NCBI GenBank assembly: GCA_964017235.1
Contig: OZ024931.1
Span: forward strand, 137,208,033-137,272,032
Source: Sabellastarte sp. h YS-2021
Taxonomy: Eukaryota; Annelida; Polychaeta; Sabellida; Sabellidae
DNA: 64,000 nt
Direction of reading: 5' to 3'
Part shown: positions 44,339 through 56,520 of the stretch, piece by piece
Numbering within the stretch: position 1 is the stretch's first letter
How the letters are laid out: every line of letters starts with the position of its first letter
The notes under the pieces: model-generated
The model's input: only the letters and a program-made list of their open reading frames with translations
Told to the model about the DNA's origin: nothing
Databases searched by the model: none
Position numbers and translations under genes: made by a program

Positions 44339-46111
44339 TCAGTTTAGAACTGAACACCAAATCCCCATATCGTGTCCTCTGATGTGATTACATGCTCTAG
44401 CATTTAAAGGACTACTACCCTTTTCCGGATCCAAACCAAAACGTTCGTCTATCTCTTCACTTTCTACATCAGCATCTGACAACAGAAACCTATTTTTAAT
44501 AGGAACGACACACGGATCCAAGCCACACTGACCAGCTGGACTGTTAACAGTGGTCCTACCTGATGGGCATGTATCCAGAGGCCTACCCCCCTGGAGATGT
44601 TCCGCATTCAGATCCAAAACAGCATTTACCAATTGTTTATCACCATGTGAAGCACTGATTGTAAATTCAGATACTGTTTTGTCTACACTCTGAACAATAT
44701 TGTTATTTGCATAAATTGTGTGAGAACTAACCCGAGTATTATGCAAACCTTTATTGTTAACCATATGAGGAAAGACGCTAAAGGTGCTGGCACATGGTTG
44801 GGAAACCACTTGGGCATAGGACCTACTATCACGTCTGTTAACCATAGCCATGGCCCTGTCAAACGTGATTTGAACCTGGTGCAGAGGTACACCCATAAGG
44901 GTCACAGTATATGTATGGTCAGAATTAACAAAGCATCTAGTGTTGTGGACACACCCAACCCAGGGAGTACCCCTTGCTACTCGTTTTTGACTGATGCTTT
45001 CTACAGTCCCCCTGAGTGTGGGGAAATGGCTTGCCATCTTTCACCAAGCAACTGGAACATACATGTTAATAGAAAACCCCTTTAGTCTCATGAGATTGCT
45101 TCTGTACACATGAACCGTTATTAAAATATACACAAGGGGTGGTTTTGGTATTGGATGCTTTATCTGGATTCCGCAAGGTACCGTGGGAAGTTGTGGCATG
45201 TCGTTGTGCATGTGCCCGGCGGATTCTGTCAATTTTTTCCGTTTCATTCCAATTTCTGACTTCTCCTTGCTCCATTCGACATAGAAGTACGGCAAGTCAA
45301 AGAGAAATCACGTACATCTTTCAACAAATTTATAATATAATCCAACATATATTCCCTTGTGTGCACATTGGATTCCTCCCAGATGGTTCTGCAGAAACCT
45401 GTGATCCATTGGATAGCTAATTGTATGACACCCTATGTTTGTTCTGACTTGATAATACAAATTCATGAGGCCACTTGACCCTATTGCCCACAAAAACATC
45501 GACGGACCCCCCCTCCCTTTGTGACTTTATCTTATCAGTACCTGGTTTAGAATTGTCTGCCAACTGCCTGAGGCAATTCTGTACCTCAGCTTGAATTCTG
45601 GCTTCTTCATGAAGCCTATCACAATGTGGAACAGTGTACTTTGGGACGGAGGCAACAGCAACATTTACATCAGACCTAAGCTGTGTGACTTGTGCTTTAG
45701 AATATTTAACTTTGTTGGCTGAATTTTTTACTTTTGACACATCATTGGTTTTTGGCAAAGCCTTAATGTAGTTTTCTCCATACTATCTAAATGTTCATCA
45801 AGTGAATTAAGCTGTGCCAAAATGATCTGGTTTATATCACTTTGAGAAACAGACCCATCAGACTCCCGCCCCCAGGGCCACCAGCAGACCACCCAGAGCC
45901 AGCAGCCTCAAACTTTGTAGCCGAATCTACAGGGGGTGAGGACAATTTCTGATCCGAATGATTCAAAAGGGCTGAAATGTCAAAATCAGATATACTATCA
46001 TCAGAATGGTCAAAATAGAAAAGCTTGCCAAGTTCCAGAAGATGACGCCAAGGTCTCAGTCAAAAAATCACCATCCTTCGCAAGCTGTAACTGCTTATAT
46101 CTGGCATTCAT
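44339..46111 (-). pseudogene. DIRS gag, copy B
   Basis: Structural nucleic-acid-binding protein of the DIRS element. The likely start is MNARYKQLQLAKDGDFLTET at 46111, with a stop about 100 bases on. Other frames give DINQIILAQLNSLDEHLDSM (coiled-coil-like) near 45.8 kb, and 45758-45417 ends DVFVGNRVKWPHEFVLSSQN, parallel to copy A's VEVLVRN...HEIVLAGS. Then 45275-45066 has KIDRIRRAHAQRHATTSHG and a Cys-rich CVYFNNGSCVQKQSHETKG motif matching copy A's zinc-finger-like region. The C-terminal 45037-44339 is an open 232-codon frame, the longest in the window, with NRRDSRSYAQVVSQP near copy A's DGRTYSQVATKAP. At least five frame changes separate these parts. The long open last segment may reflect chance rather than selection. 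Confidence 0.8.
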
Positions 46112-49100
46112 GATACATAAAAACAACTAATGTACTAAAACAACTAATGTACTAAAATTCTTGGTATTGACTGCTCTCTGTCCAATGTCAAAGTGACAGC
46201 ATGGAGGCTGGAGGCCAAGGGCGGCAAGCCACTTACCAATGGGGAGAGAGATCAGATAATTGCGTCACAGAGAATGGTAAACCTACAAATTAAGGTGACC
46301 ACCAGGAGTGAGCCCCTGGGCACCCAAATGTCTAGTTACATCTTCTGATTTAATTATTTTATAATCAAGGATTTCAATAAAGGGTACTGCAATCCCTCCA
46401 GATTCAGCTGAGACTGAGGATAAAAGCACCTCCCACCCAAGTCTTTATTGAAGGTAATTCTATCTTTTCTTTTCTCCTACACACACCATGTAAACAGAAG
46501 ATGGAATACTTTTCTTCTAATTTTGTGTGCCTATTATCAATATAGTACTCAGCACACCTCAGTATTTAAATGTTAGTTTATTGCTCTTGTGAATGTTATT
46601 TACATGAACAGAGTAGTGTTCTGGATCTGAGATGGGTAACACTGTAATAAAATATCTTTATTTTTTTCTTACACCAATTTTGTTTTTATATAGTTTTATC
46701 ACGATTTTCAGTTTGTAGTGTGCTGCTGAATAAGTTGGTGGAAAAAAGTAATAATAATATTGCTTTCTCAACCACATAAACAGTTTCATAAGACCCGTTT
46801 CACTACTTATGGAACAGTTGTGAAAGGTGACAAATGAATGCACCCAAAACATACTGGCGAAGATAAGCTTGGTATGCAGGTTAATGTAGTGAAAAATAAT
46901 TTTACATATGTCAATGTTTAGCTTTATCAGGATTGTTATTACTTTGTCTCAAATCAAAACTACAATATGACAATGATTTCGTTTAAAATTGTGGCAGCCC
47001 AATTTTTTCTCTAACCAAAGAAAAATACTTAACCAATGTTGATGGCACGGCTTGACATGGTCCTGCCACTTCAGTTGGAAGTGTCCTTATCACAACCTCC
47101 TACTTATTTCCAACATGATTAAGGCGATCCAAGTTTATAGATCTTAACCAATAGTATTTGGCGTTGCACTTAATTAGCCACAGTTTGAATTGACCTCCAT
47201 CATTCTGACTCCTAGAACTGAACGGGTAACAAGTACCTTCCCCACCTCCCATTCCCTGGTACATGCTGAATTGTATGGAAAAATGTTGTTTTTCTTTTGG
47301 GAAATAGTGGGCTCAGGAGACACTTGTCAAATACACTCTACAGAAGTAGAGAAATGTTTCTATACTACATAGCTGATGTTCTCCTTAATTTGGTAAATTG
47401 ATGTCTTTCTGAATAAGTATGTAATTTAACTGCCTAGTAACCCTCTTTAGACCTTGACCCCGTGAGCCTAGCCAAGAGAGTTCTCCTGATGGATAGACAT
47501 TGGCCTGAGATATTGGGAAACATGCTCGACCAGGCACACCCTGGACCCCCTCTCAGACTAGACTTTTTACAAAACATGAACTAAACTTGATTCAGTTGGA
47601 GGATAACTTAGCTTGATGAAACAAAGGTTTTCACCTGATGTAATCCAGAAGTTCAGCTACCTCACTAACCCTGACGTCTTGTGGTTGTCCCACAAGGTCT
47701 CCTGTATTGATGTAGGTTTTTGAGTTTTCTGGGACAGGCTGGACCAGGTGGACCCTGGTTCCACCTCTGTAACTGACACTTTTGCCTGGACATGACTTTC
47801 GTTCTGCTCATGCTGTTTCATAAGATGCATAACAGTTTTAAAAAATTACATATGTATGCTAGCCACTGTGATGTCAACTCATGTACTGTATTACAATTTG
47901 TATTTTTCATGTATGGTGGTTTTATATATTTTCATACTTTACATACAAAAATCTTAAATAAACTTTTTATTGGACATATTTCAAAACTAACATGTAAATA
48001 AAATTCTGTAAACCATATTCCATATTTGTCGTAAGTTATTAAAACTGATCTTCATCTGACCTTTGCTTGGTAGGACCTCCAACTGACAAGAGTTCTTTTC
48101 ACCTAATATAAGAAATTAACATCCCGTATAAATGAACTTGCTGGCACCAAGGTTCCAGCCCACATCGTTACCCATGTTCCATACAGAGATCAATGTCACT
48201 TTATTTCATGCTCAATAAAACATTTCTATACTTTGCTAAAATATGTAAAATTATAACTGTAATATTATTACTTACAGTTGATGATAGCATACCTACATTT
48301 GAAACAGGAAAAAAAAAACAATGTTGCACTGTATATGGTTATCACCGTTACATACTTTCTTGTTTTCACTGCTACTGACACTGTTACACAAGTATCATGC
48401 ATGGAGCATCAGTTAAAACTCTACACAAAGCACTGGTGTATTATCTTATAATTTTAATTAGGTATTGACACTTCTTTTAATACTATTATAGACTTCAACC
48501 TAGGAATTTTATGCAATGTTTAAAACATATTACTTGGAGACAGCCTCGATGCCTCATCTGGACGTCTTGATTTGTGCCAATGAAAAGCTTTTGATATTCT
48601 TTTGTTATTTGCAACCTGTATGTTTATGTATATAAACAAACAAAATGAACAAAGACATAGAAATAAAAAAATGTCACAATGATTTACTATCCATCATGTA
48701 AAAGATGCATATTTCTATAGTTCTATGTTTTCTGGGGTTATTTTTATCAAATCCAAAGTATTAAAACACTTTATTTGATATGTTTTTGTAACAAAAGCAC
48801 ACATATTCTGCATCTTTGCTGTCATCAGAGGTGAAGATCACAACTGGGAAAGCTTCTGCAGATACCCTCATGAGTGGTAAACATGGCCCATGACATTATT
48901 CTGTGTAATTTTACAGGTCTTAAACTCATTCTTACAATTTTTACAACCAGATTGATGCATTAGCGCTTCCTGACCTTTAACCAAACTGTTCATATTGGGA
49001 ATTCATGGTACATAACCTTGCTGATAAGAAAATCACGGTCATATACTTTCTAGTATAATACACTACTGATATTGTTGTACTTATTACATTAAAGAGAGCA

Positions 49101-49524
49101 CAGCCTAATACTTTTTTCTAAAGGCTGTGCACTAAGCACCGGTAACTTATTGTCTTACTCTAAATATATATTAACACCTCCTTTTAATAGTAATATACTG
49201 AATGGACTTAAGCATAAGCTGATTATTGCAAAGTCAAATATGTACAAGTTATGGACACCTATCAAATTTGATAAGCTGTAGATAGATAAATTACCAGCAT
49301 TGGTACAAAATCAATCATAAAGTCACTCAAAACCTTCTCGTTGAAGGTTACATATACAGGTCACTGTGTTATGCCCAACCTTTCAGTTATCACAAAAGTT
49401 CTTTTTTGCGTATTTGTGTATTTGTGTAAGAGCACAGTTAATTACTTTCCAGCTGACCTTAAATTTTTGCTACAATAGAAAAACTATTCCAATGACATAA
49501 TCAGAAAATATATATCTTATGTGA
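46112..49524. other. No supported gene
   Basis: The first 250 bases may be the leader of DIRS copy B. A GC-richer patch at 47440-47790 contains related words (GACCAGGCACACCCTGG and GGACCAGGTGGACCCTGG) that hint at an old repeat, but no boundaries are visible. The rest is AT-rich with short unrecognised frames. Confidence 0.4.
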
Positions 49525-49880
49525 GTGTTCCACTGGAGCCGACCTGTTGCTAACTAAGGATTTTTAGAGGGTTGGGAGCAATGTATACATAGTCAGTAAG
49601 GTGCTGTTGTATTTTCCAGGCTTGTCCTGAAGAGTCGGTAAAATATCAAACATGTTTGACATTTCCGTGACCCTCCCTAACTCTTGTTACAGATCATGGC
49701 TCCACCCAGCTGGTAACCAACTTGTCCTAGTCACTTCCTGTCTTGTCTTATCACTTCCAGGCCTGTCTGTATCACTTCCAGTCTTGTCCTTATCACTTCT
49801 AGGCTTTTCTGTATCATGAACCAGGCTTGTCTGTTGTCACTTCAGCATTGCTTATTTGTAGTCACTTTCCAGCAACATGT
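49525..49880. mobile_element. Putative MITE, TTCCACTGG-ended family, copy 2, with 21-bp minisatellite
   Basis: Starts GTTCCACTGGAGCCGACC and aligns with the 11.66-kb copy through TATCAAAC(A)TGTTTGA-like, CCCTCCCTAACTCTT and CCACCCAGCTGG words. From about 49728 it holds about six 21-bp units of the type TATCACTTCCAGGCCTGTCT. It ends near TAGTCACTTTCC. No coding capacity. Superfamily unknown. Confidence 0.55.
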
Positions 49881-50444
49881 GAGTTAAAATATGATCAAAA
49901 ATTACTTCAAGAATGGGAAAGACAGCGCAATTGATCATAATTTTGAAATTAATGTCAACATGTATGCTGTAAGTAATTAAGAAACTGAAAAGAGTTTTTT
50001 ATTTGGTCACATAATAATCAAATACTCAGCCTATTTCAACAGAAATATTTTTGTTCAAAAAAGGATCAAGTGTCAATCAATCAACAAATATAAAAGTAGG
50101 TCAACAGTAAATATTTGGATCCCATCATGTTACCAGAACTGCACCACGCTTTTTTTTACTGCCAGAATAAGGTTTCTTCCAGAGGCTCAAAATTATTTGC
50201 CATAAATATGAAGAGAAATTGCTCACACGTAGGAAATATTGAAGACGTCTTTCCCAAAAGTCCGAAAATGGAGTATAAAGCCAACACCAAGCAATAGAGT
50301 TTTCATTGTCAATTGAGATATAGTCAGAAGCACACCTCACGCTGCTTGTTTGAACAGGATTTTACATTTTAATGAAAATTTCCTATTTTAAGTGGATTTT
50401 TGGTTATAATCTGAAGCAGTAATACATCAATTCATTTCTTATAT

Positions 50445-50640
50445 CATATTGAAGCAAACCTGGAAACTATATTTAAATTAACAAAAAAGTAAAGTTAGAC
50501 ATTTAGGTCATGTAATTGGATCCAAATATTTAGCCTTGCCCTAGTTGCAGATTTGCTTATTTCCCAGAAGTTCATCAAAAAGTATGATGACAATACTGAC
50601 TGCAAGTCTAGTCATGGGGTTCTGTATGTTTCTCCTTTGC
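50445..50640. repeat. Dispersed repeat, copy 2 (partner at 39.77 kb)
   Basis: Shares several blocks with 39765-39995, for example GGATCCAAATATTTAGCC, CCCTAGTTGCAGATTTG, TTTCCCAGAAGTTCATCA and GACTGCAAGTCTAGTC. Just downstream, at about 50677, AATGTTTATTGGG resembles the right end of the AAACGTTT MITE family, possibly a solitary end. Confidence 0.55.
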
Positions 50641-50689
50641 CAAACGTTTCCTTTCCCACATTTGCAAAACGCAAAAATGTTTATTGGGT

Positions 50690-52984
50690 ATAGGTTAAAT
50701 GCAGCTCGTGATGAATAATTAATTTTAGTTTAGCTTGTTAGTGTCAAAGCAATCCTCAAAATAAATGGGAATCCATGTTCAGGTGAACACCACATATCAA
50801 GACACAAAAAGCACATAAGCCTGTTTGTAGCTGATGGCCAAAGCATGGTGTGTGACCTAGATGTTAAGCTTGTTGTCGGTACCTAATTTTTCAAGTTGAT
50901 GTAACTTCTCAAGTCTCTATTTTTGTTTTTGTATGTGCACGTCCTATTTAAGGTTATTAAAGTTAGGGTTTTACATCATCCAGTCTAGGAAGGTTATCAA
51001 GTCTAGGAAGATTCAATGTATGTTCAAGTGAATAATATACTACTTTGTTTTGTGTTTCAAAATACTTGATCAATATATCTGGATAATTTGACTAATTTGA
51101 CTGAAACCTTTCCTAATTGTCACTTCTAGAACAATTGGAAATGTTCTGTAATGATATATTTCTTGCATTTACAGAAGTAGGTGGCTGGTTGAGCTAATCA
51201 TCTGCGACAGTTACGACAGTTTAGATCCTTGCAAATCTTCTGGCTCAGAAGAGACATAAAGAAAGAAATCAAGGTATTTTGTCATGCCAAATCTTAGTAC
51301 CTAAATCAAAATGTATTAAACACTATCAAATAGCTACAAACTAAAAGTTCACATGCATAGAAAACAGACTCGAACAGCACTAATTCTAACTCGTGTAGAA
51401 AACATGTAACTGCTTCACCCAGAAAGGACACCACCTTGTAAACCAAAAGGTAAATGGATCGTTAAATTAATGAATAAGGCTTCTATTACAAAGCTACAAA
51501 AATATCATTGAAAGTGTTGTTTTAAATGAACTCATGTGGTGTGCTTCTTAAATATTTTCCAAATCCGTAGTGTCCTCCGGAATACACCAAAAGTTCAAAA
51601 CATAAATCATTCCTTGAATAATAAAATTCATAGCATTACAAGGAAGGAAGTTATTTCTTGGCAGAAAGTTGATTTGGTCATGTAGGTGTGCAACTTAATT
51701 GTGTAACCTTGATTTGACCTTTGACATTGCAGTAGTGACCTTAGTATCACAATCTTGCTGGGGTATAACTCAGGAACAGTAAAGCTTTAAGAAGGTGTTG
51801 GTTGGTAGGTATATTGGTTTGATAGTGTAGATATTCAAATTCGTGGTATGACCTTTGTGTGATCTGTGACATTAAACTTGCCATGATGTTTGATATTGCC
51901 CTATTTGAGACATATTTATTCTATCAAAAAGCTCGCTGTAACTGCTTAGTATGTGTACTTTTACCCAATAATGCTATCACGTTGCTTTACTTTCTGTTGT
52001 GTTCATAGTTTTTCTTTGTATAAGTTTCCTCTTATTTCTCATTTCTCCTGCACATTCACATAAGTCACACTGTCCTGAAAAGACTTAGTATCTTTGTATT
52101 TTTCATCTCATCTATATCTCATGGTCTCTTGGGCCATTTTCCCAGGCTGTATGGTACAGACATCTTTGACGCTGGTAATTTATATGTTATGATAGCTTAC
52201 TCATTGCTTTACATATAGTTATAAGAAACAAAGATGGTCATAAAGGAACACGACAGAAAAAGGTTTCTAATTTCTTACTTGAAATCTAAGTAAAACTTTA
52301 AATCTAAATTATGAATGGTCTTAATATTGTTTGTGAATCTGGTCCGTGGTCTTGTTGGGGTGTTTTTATTTTTATTTGCCACTGTGTAACTGTAGTCACA
52401 TAAATGCTGATACACAATACTTTTCTTAATATGAATTTGTTTTCACTTTTACACATTCCTTTATTATATAGCTTACAAATGTACGTTTTTCATGAACTTC
52501 CAAAAAACCGTTGATGTATATTAATGAACAGCAGCCCTTTGGGTATTTCTAACCCTAAATTTTCGATACTTTATGATTGGCCCCAGTTCAAGCCGTCTTT
52601 CTCCATCTCCTTGAAAATTATAGCATGAGCCCTTTGGCTGTAAGGTAAGATAATTTAATATCATCTTGGGGGATACACACACTTATAAATTTTCATAATG
52701 TTCTTCCAAAGCATAAAAGATTAGGCCCTGATTAACCCACTGAAGGGCTGACAAATCATCATATATGGGTTGCTTTGTACTTGTAACTCTGTGGAAATCT
52801 TGGGGGCAGGCTCTCACTTTTTCACACTATCTGCAAGATTTAAGTACATCATCAGTACTTTCACCTTTTATAGCATCGACCCTGGGAGCATTGTCATAGT
52901 GGTGTACCACATGGTCACCTCATACCGTATGAAAGTTATTAACTTTTGATCATCAATTGAAAATGTGGGGCTCCATAAAAACAA
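50690..52984. other. No supported feature
   Basis: AT-rich sequence. A patch at 51.68-51.88 kb with TTGACCTTTGACATTGC and GGGTATAACTCAGGAACAG words resembles intergenic repeats with the phrase found at 22.5 kb (TATAACTCAAAAAC), but I cannot delimit it. No gene seen. Confidence 0.4.
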
Positions 52985-53150
52985 TTTCAAAAAAAAAAAG
53001 TTCAAAATTTACGTCCCACTCAACAGCCAGGATTATATTGGGATAGGTCCTCAACACTGTCACTGGTGGGAATCTAACTCACACAGAGGTGACATCCTGT
53101 GAGTAGATGCCAAACTTGCTGATCACTAGGCTACTGAGGACCTCTTTCTG
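52985..53150 (-). mobile_element. tRNA-derived SINE, diverged, second type
   Basis: On the minus strand TAGCCTAGTGATC (53133-53121) resembles a polymerase III A box and GTTAGATTCCC (53078-53068) a B box. They are about 55 bp apart, wider than in the 40.9-kb SINE. The 3' part reads GTTGAGTGGGACGTAAA, then an AT-rich tail with a T-run (a poly-A on the plus strand at 52989-52999), so the end resembles the GACGTAAA tail of the other SINE family. No target duplication seen. Probably an older, related family. Confidence 0.55.
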
Positions 53151-53725
53151 TGAAGATGCTATGCCTTAGAGCATTATTATCACAGAATAGTTAAAGCATC
53201 CTACTTATAAAAGTCTGTGAAGGCCTGCCACAGCTGTGTACATATATGACATACTGTGTGTATCAACTGAATGCTTTTCTTGGAAAAGTACTTTTTGGCC
53301 ATGGTGCATTTACTTCGTGCTGAATTGTCTACAGCTTGGCTGAATCTATGCTTAATGTGTTATTGATGTCTGCTTTCTCTCTAGATATAATCAGAATATA
53401 GTTATCAATATACACCATAAATTTAAAGTCTGCATTTGAAACAAAATTGTATCAGAAACCCGCTAGAACACAGCAGTCCTGTAAACCTATGTAAATGCAA
53501 TAGCATGATTAAGGTACATCACACCATTGTATACCAAACTTGAGGTTCCTGAAAGCATACACCACATCAGTCTTTAATATCTTGACATCTGCGCTATCTG
53601 TGCATTTCTTGTACGTAGGATAGACAATTTAAAGTCTGAGGCAGAACTTAGATTTGTAGACCATATTCTATTCATTTAGAGAGTCCACAACTGGAAATGT
53701 CGCCTTTGGTTCAAGTTAATGCACT

Positions 53726-54030
53726 GTTTCCACTGGAACTGACCCTGTAACCGACCCTACAACCCTAGGGTCGGTTGCAAAAGTCTTAGAGTCAGGAGAA
53801 AAAGTCCAGGAAAATGGTGGGTCAGTTATGAAATCCCCGACAGGACGGTAAAGTAACAAACAGGTCGTAATGGCCATCCTGACAAGCTGTAGGGCCAGGG
53901 ATGTTTTTCACACAGCCTGTCATAGAATTTAAGCCATAAATCCCTAACAGACAAGCCTGATCACAAACAGACAAGCCATAAAGACAAACAGACAGGCCTG
54001 AAGCATGTTTCCGTTTTTGTTAACACACAG
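53726..54030. mobile_element. Putative MITE, TTCCACTGG-ended family, copy 3
   Basis: Begins GTTTCCACTGGAACTGACC. Its right part (about 53940-54000) carries three CAGACAAGCC-type words spaced about 21 bp. These are the reverse complement of the GGCTTGTCTG units in the 49.5-kb copy, so the internal minisatellite is inverted relative to that copy. A local palindrome, AACCCTAGGGTCGGTT, lies near 53760. Exact ends unknown. Confidence 0.45.
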
Positions 54031-54159
54031 TTCAGCAACAGTATGAACTTATTTGTTTATTTTTACACATTTTCTAGCCACTGTTTTGACCACAAATTCA
54101 GAGTTAACATGAGCTTAACAAACAATTTTTGTAAATTTTATCTTGAATGTATATATTGT

Positions 54160-54265
54160 TCAGGCCTGGAGTCGAGTACATGGAGTACTTTGCCAAGTTG
54201 CAAATACAAGTCTCAAAGTCAAGTACAAGTACTTTGAAAAATTGCAAGTACAAGTACTTTTATAG
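54160..54265. repeat. AAGTACAAGTACTT palindrome-rich repeat
   Basis: GAGTACATGGAGTACTTTG, CAAGTACAAGTACTTTGAAA and GCAAGTACAAGTACTTTTAT follow within about 100 bp, each containing the near-palindromic AGTACAAGTACT. A related word, AAAGTACAAGTATTTT, occurs near 56738. It looks like the end of a MITE rich in GTACTTGTAC words; boundaries were not determined. Confidence 0.5.
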
Positions 54266-56389
54266 CATATGACCTAAAACTATAACAACTAGACAATCAA
54301 TTTATATTTAAAATAAATTATTTACTCAGACATACAACTTAAAACAATCAGTCAATGAACACTGGCGAGCTAAAATCTGCTCCATTATTTTTCTTATTAC
54401 ATTTAATAAATACAGGTCTTTCAAAAGACTATCTGTGAGTAAAAACCTGAATGCATGGAAATCCTGTCTTCCAATGCTAAAAAGTCTGACTTCAGAAGAT
54501 CCACTTTAGTGTGCATTAGTGCATTAGACATTAGTGTGCTTGTGTTGACAGATAATGAATTAGTTAGTTGGGGCACATAAAAAGTTTGTAAAGGGTTTGT
54601 ACCAGTCCTTTATGTTAAATTGATATTTTTATCACACTGCTTGGAATTTACGCTCCATTACTTACATAACCTTCACACAATTTATTTTAAATATTGAGAG
54701 AGTAAGTTGTATTTTAGTATTTTAACCATTATAAACTTCGTACATTAGGCACATTTTAATCTTTAGATACATTATTTGCATTTTGATTTCTTTTAGGAGT
54801 TGTTTTCAAAATCTATAACCACACCAATGTTTTTATTTCACTGTTAGTACATTTGTACTTGTGCACTTACTTTGTACCTAAATTACCTTATGGAGACAAT
54901 GTCCTTACTGTAATACTGTTAAAGATCAGTAAAGTCAGTAAAGCTATATTGTTTCTGTATTTTAATAAATTTTGTGAAATGGAGATTGGCTATGAGCATA
55001 TTTTGGAAATTAATACAGCAGGTGACATGACAATTTTTTACCCATATTATTCATGTATGATAGGATGTATGCATGTATGATGGGATTTAAGAATTTCTCT
55101 TACATTCCTTGGAAACTGAGGCCCATACTTTCCAAAGGAACTTTGGTGAAACTAAGCTTCCCAAAAGGAAGGGGAAAACCTTGGATTTAAGGAGACCTTT
55201 AGCTAGAGGAGGCTGTGTGAAACCGGCTCCTGATTAGACAAGATATTTGTGAAGAAAATAAAATCTTTAACATAAGTCAGCAATATGTTTTGGCAGTTTT
55301 AAATGTCTTAGAAAACACTGGCATAACACAGCCTTTTTGGATTCATAAAACAACATGATTTGAAAAACAAAATTGATGCCAAAAACATTTACATGGGGAG
55401 AGACTTCCTTCAATCTTTTAGGTGTGAAGTTTCCATTGAAAATCTAGAACATCTCTTAAACCAAAGATATTTTACTCTGTTTGTTAGGAAGGATAAGTAT
55501 AATTCAGACTTTTGCTTTGTCAAAGTTATCAGACATATCTTTACCCATCTGGTGAAACACTGAATTCTCAAAATATTATCTCTGGTGCCCAAAATGGTAT
55601 AAAGGTATTATTTCAAGGGCTGACTTACTTTTAAGTGATGCAGAGATCTTGACAGAAACATAATTTTTTTAACATAATGTTTGATATTAAAACTAGGTTT
55701 ATAACAGGGTTATAAGGTACTTAAAAAGTTTGTGTAATAAAATCAATCATACAGTTCATGTTAAAACAATTTGTCCAAGACCAACTCAAATACAACTGAA
55801 ATCCAAATGAAAACATGGGCACATATAGCATGGGCAAGAAAAAGTTGTATTAACTAAATTTGTAAAATTTGAATTACCTCTAAGCAAAATTAGATTTTTA
55901 ATTTTGTCTAGATTTTAGATCCTCCTAGGTATGATTACAATTTTTATTTTGCCTGGGAGGATTTGATATCTGACTGGGTTATAATTTGGCCTGTAACATA
56001 TAAATACTATCTATATTCAGTTTATTTAACAAACATTCATATTCACTAAATATTTAAATACTTAAATACAGTCTGTCTCTTCCTCATTGGGCCACCTGAG
56101 GTGGGACACAGTTACAGAGGTATGTGAATTACAGTGACCTGATCTTCTGAAGGCAATGTCTTTCCTTTGATTTGCTCTGTGTTATCATAACCTTCATATG
56201 AAACTAGAACTTGGTTGACTGCATCATTCACAGTAAGATATGTCTTGTGTGTCAATCTTGGGTGTTGACACCTGGGTTATTGTGAGAAGCAATTTGGTCA
56301 CTAACAGGTGGATCCTCAATTTGTACATGGACATTGGTATGCAGTAACTGAATAAGCTCTGCAGAAGTGCAGACACTGACACCCTAAGC
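54266..56389. other. No supported feature
   Basis: AT-rich sequence. Short frames near 54.85 and 55.4 kb show no motif. Nothing assignable. Confidence 0.45.
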
Positions 56390-56520
56390 TCCAGCTTTTA
56401 ACACTGTCACTGGGACCTAGAGCTTAGGAACTGAGTGGCAGGATGTTATTACATGAGCTTGGAGTTGAAAAGTGCTGCTGTTCTACCCACTCAGCTAATG
56501 AGTTCCTTAGTTCTTGCAAC
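56390..56520 (-). other. tRNA-like segment, possible SINE head
   Basis: On the minus strand TAGCTGAGTGGGTAGAACAG strongly resembles a tRNA A box, and TTTTCAACTCCAAGCTC follows where a B box could be. They are only about 27 bp apart, so the region would be a deleted, non-functional tRNA-derived head. No SINE tail or target duplication found. Confidence 0.3.

Larger units (their letters stand above)
41841..46111 (-). mobile_element. DIRS-like tyrosine-recombinase retrotransposon, copy B
   Basis: Reading on the minus strand the order is gag, reverse transcriptase, RNase H, tyrosine recombinase: the DIRS/Ngaro-type plan, which integrates through a circular intermediate without an integrase or target duplications. 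Every gene is recognisable but frameshifted. No methyltransferase-like domain is seen between RNase H and recombinase. The split direct or inverted terminal repeats typical of the order were not identified at either side (checked by eye only). A SINE interrupts the RT at 43449-43697, and an RNase H segment is duplicated out of order. Gag is related to copy A at 34.4-36.9 kb. Confidence 0.9.
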
